64,000 nucleotides of DNA from Rhodocyclaceae bacterium (GTDB lineage Bacteria > Pseudomonadota > Gammaproteobacteria > Burkholderiales > Rhodocyclaceae): assembly GCA_018261935.1 (NCBI GenBank), contig JAGTRP010000001.1, positions 248,001 to 312,000 on the forward strand. The letters are read 5' to 3'. Every line of letters begins with the position of its first letter. Positions within the stretch are counted from its first letter, which is position 1. The notes beneath the pieces were generated by a model, which did not search any database, was not told where the DNA came from, and was given only the letters and a program-made list of their open reading frames with translations. This document shows, piece by piece, positions 63,566-64,000 of this stretch. The position numbers and the translations under genes are program-made.

Positions 63566-64000
63566 GAATTTCCCCGGAACATGAACGAGGTCAAAACAAA
63601 ATCGAGGGCCAGAATAGCCAAGGCCGAGGTGACGACGGTGCGGGTAATAGCCCGCGAGACACCTTCGGCCGTAGGCAACGAATCGTAGCCTTCGAAAACG
63701 GCGATAAGGGATACCGCGGCACCGAAAACGAAGCTTTTTATCACGCCGTTCCAGATGTCGTAGCGGAAATCCACCGAACTCTGCATCTGGGACCAGAAGG
63801 CCCCGTCATCAACGCCGATGAAAACGACGCCGATGAGCCACCCCCCCAGCACCCCCAGGGCTGAGAACAGGGCCGCCAGGAGCGGCATGGCGAGCAGCCC
63901 GCCCCAAAAGCGGGGAGCGACCACCCGGGCGACGGGGTCCACCGCCATCATGTCCATGGCCTTCAACTGCTCGGTGGCCTTCATCAATCCGATTTCTGCG
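63562..64000 (-). CDS. mlaE: permease MlaE, N-terminus beyond window
   Basis: Only the last 146 codons of the inner-membrane permease are visible; full MlaE has about 260 residues. The visible part has EQLKAMDMMAVDPVARVVAPRFWG, a conserved cytoplasmic coupling region, then hydrophobic segments and the GVSRAITRTVVTSALAILALDFVLT C-terminus. mlaF would be expected just off the right edge. Confidence 0.96.
   Translation of the reverse strand, partial: AEIGLMKATEQLKAMDMMAVDPVARVVAPRFWGGLLAMPLLAALFSALGVLGGWLIGVVFIGVDDGAFWSQMQSSVDFRYDIWNGVIKSFVFGAAVSLIAVFEGYDSLPTAEGVSRAITRTVVTSALAILALDFVLTSFMFRGNS

Overview
The window is high-GC, densely packed chromosomal DNA of a betaproteobacterium, most likely Rhodocyclales (Azospira/Dechloromonas/Thauera relatives). 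The basis is the block mla genes - ABC transporter - bolA - murA - hisG/D/C/B/H/A/F/I/E - tatABC - DegQ-like protease, an order typical of Betaproteobacteria, together with the codon bias. No rRNA, tRNA, CRISPR array or insertion sequence was recognised. The genus assignment is inference.

Layout. (1) 1-19.9 kb, all on the minus strand: a surface-polysaccharide cluster. Read in the direction of transcription it runs ABC-2 permease, unknown membrane-anchored protein, ABC ATPase, O-antigen ligase/polymerase-like protein, a short damaged stretch, an acyltransferase of foreign composition, Wzm/Wzt, methyltransferases and glycosyltransferases (two of them two-domain fusions), and an asparagine synthase cut by the window edge. 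(2) 19.9-20.5 kb: a two-gene pilin. A 59-residue type IV pilin consists of almost nothing but the N-terminal helix. It is followed by a separately secreted 123-residue, four-cysteine protein. This copies the PilA-N/PilA-C arrangement of Geobacter, and the genes beside it resemble the Geobacter xap exporter/polysaccharide locus. (3) 20.7-32.8 kb, also minus: a tightly spaced eight-gene signalling operon of CHASE2 Ser/Thr kinase, PP2C phosphatase, FHA protein, CHASE2 adenylate cyclase, metallo-beta-lactamase-fold cyclic-nucleotide phosphodiesterase, cNMP-binding/rhodanese protein, GAF-PilB assembly ATPase and GAF/HD-GYP protein.

(4) 32.9-47.6 kb: ordinary metabolism and envelope genes. These are an ornithine-cyclodeaminase-family protein, a TerC-family protein, a large class A PBP, sucCD with a clear terminator, a MATE transporter, paaI-paaK, a lipoprotein phosphoesterase, a Nif3-like protein, a DegQ/AlgW-type protease and a class II glutamine amidotransferase. 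(5) 47.6-57.2 kb: tatABC, a HIT protein and the histidine genes. The his block is broken by an inverted hisC with a small partner gene and by a split chromate transporter. (6) 57.4-64 kb: DUF808 protein, murA, BolA-like protein, an ABC-2 exporter, and mlaB/C/A/D/E (mlaE cut at the right edge).

Main inference: regions 1-3 form one co-directional stretch of about 32 kb. It could couple extracytoplasmic sensing (CHASE2), phosphorylation (kinase/PP2C/FHA), cAMP (cyclase/PDE/CNB) and c-di-GMP (HD-GYP) to a dedicated PilB ATPase, a split pilin and an exported polysaccharide. The single genes belong to known families. The combined module next to a split pilin in a betaproteobacterium is the part most worth following up.
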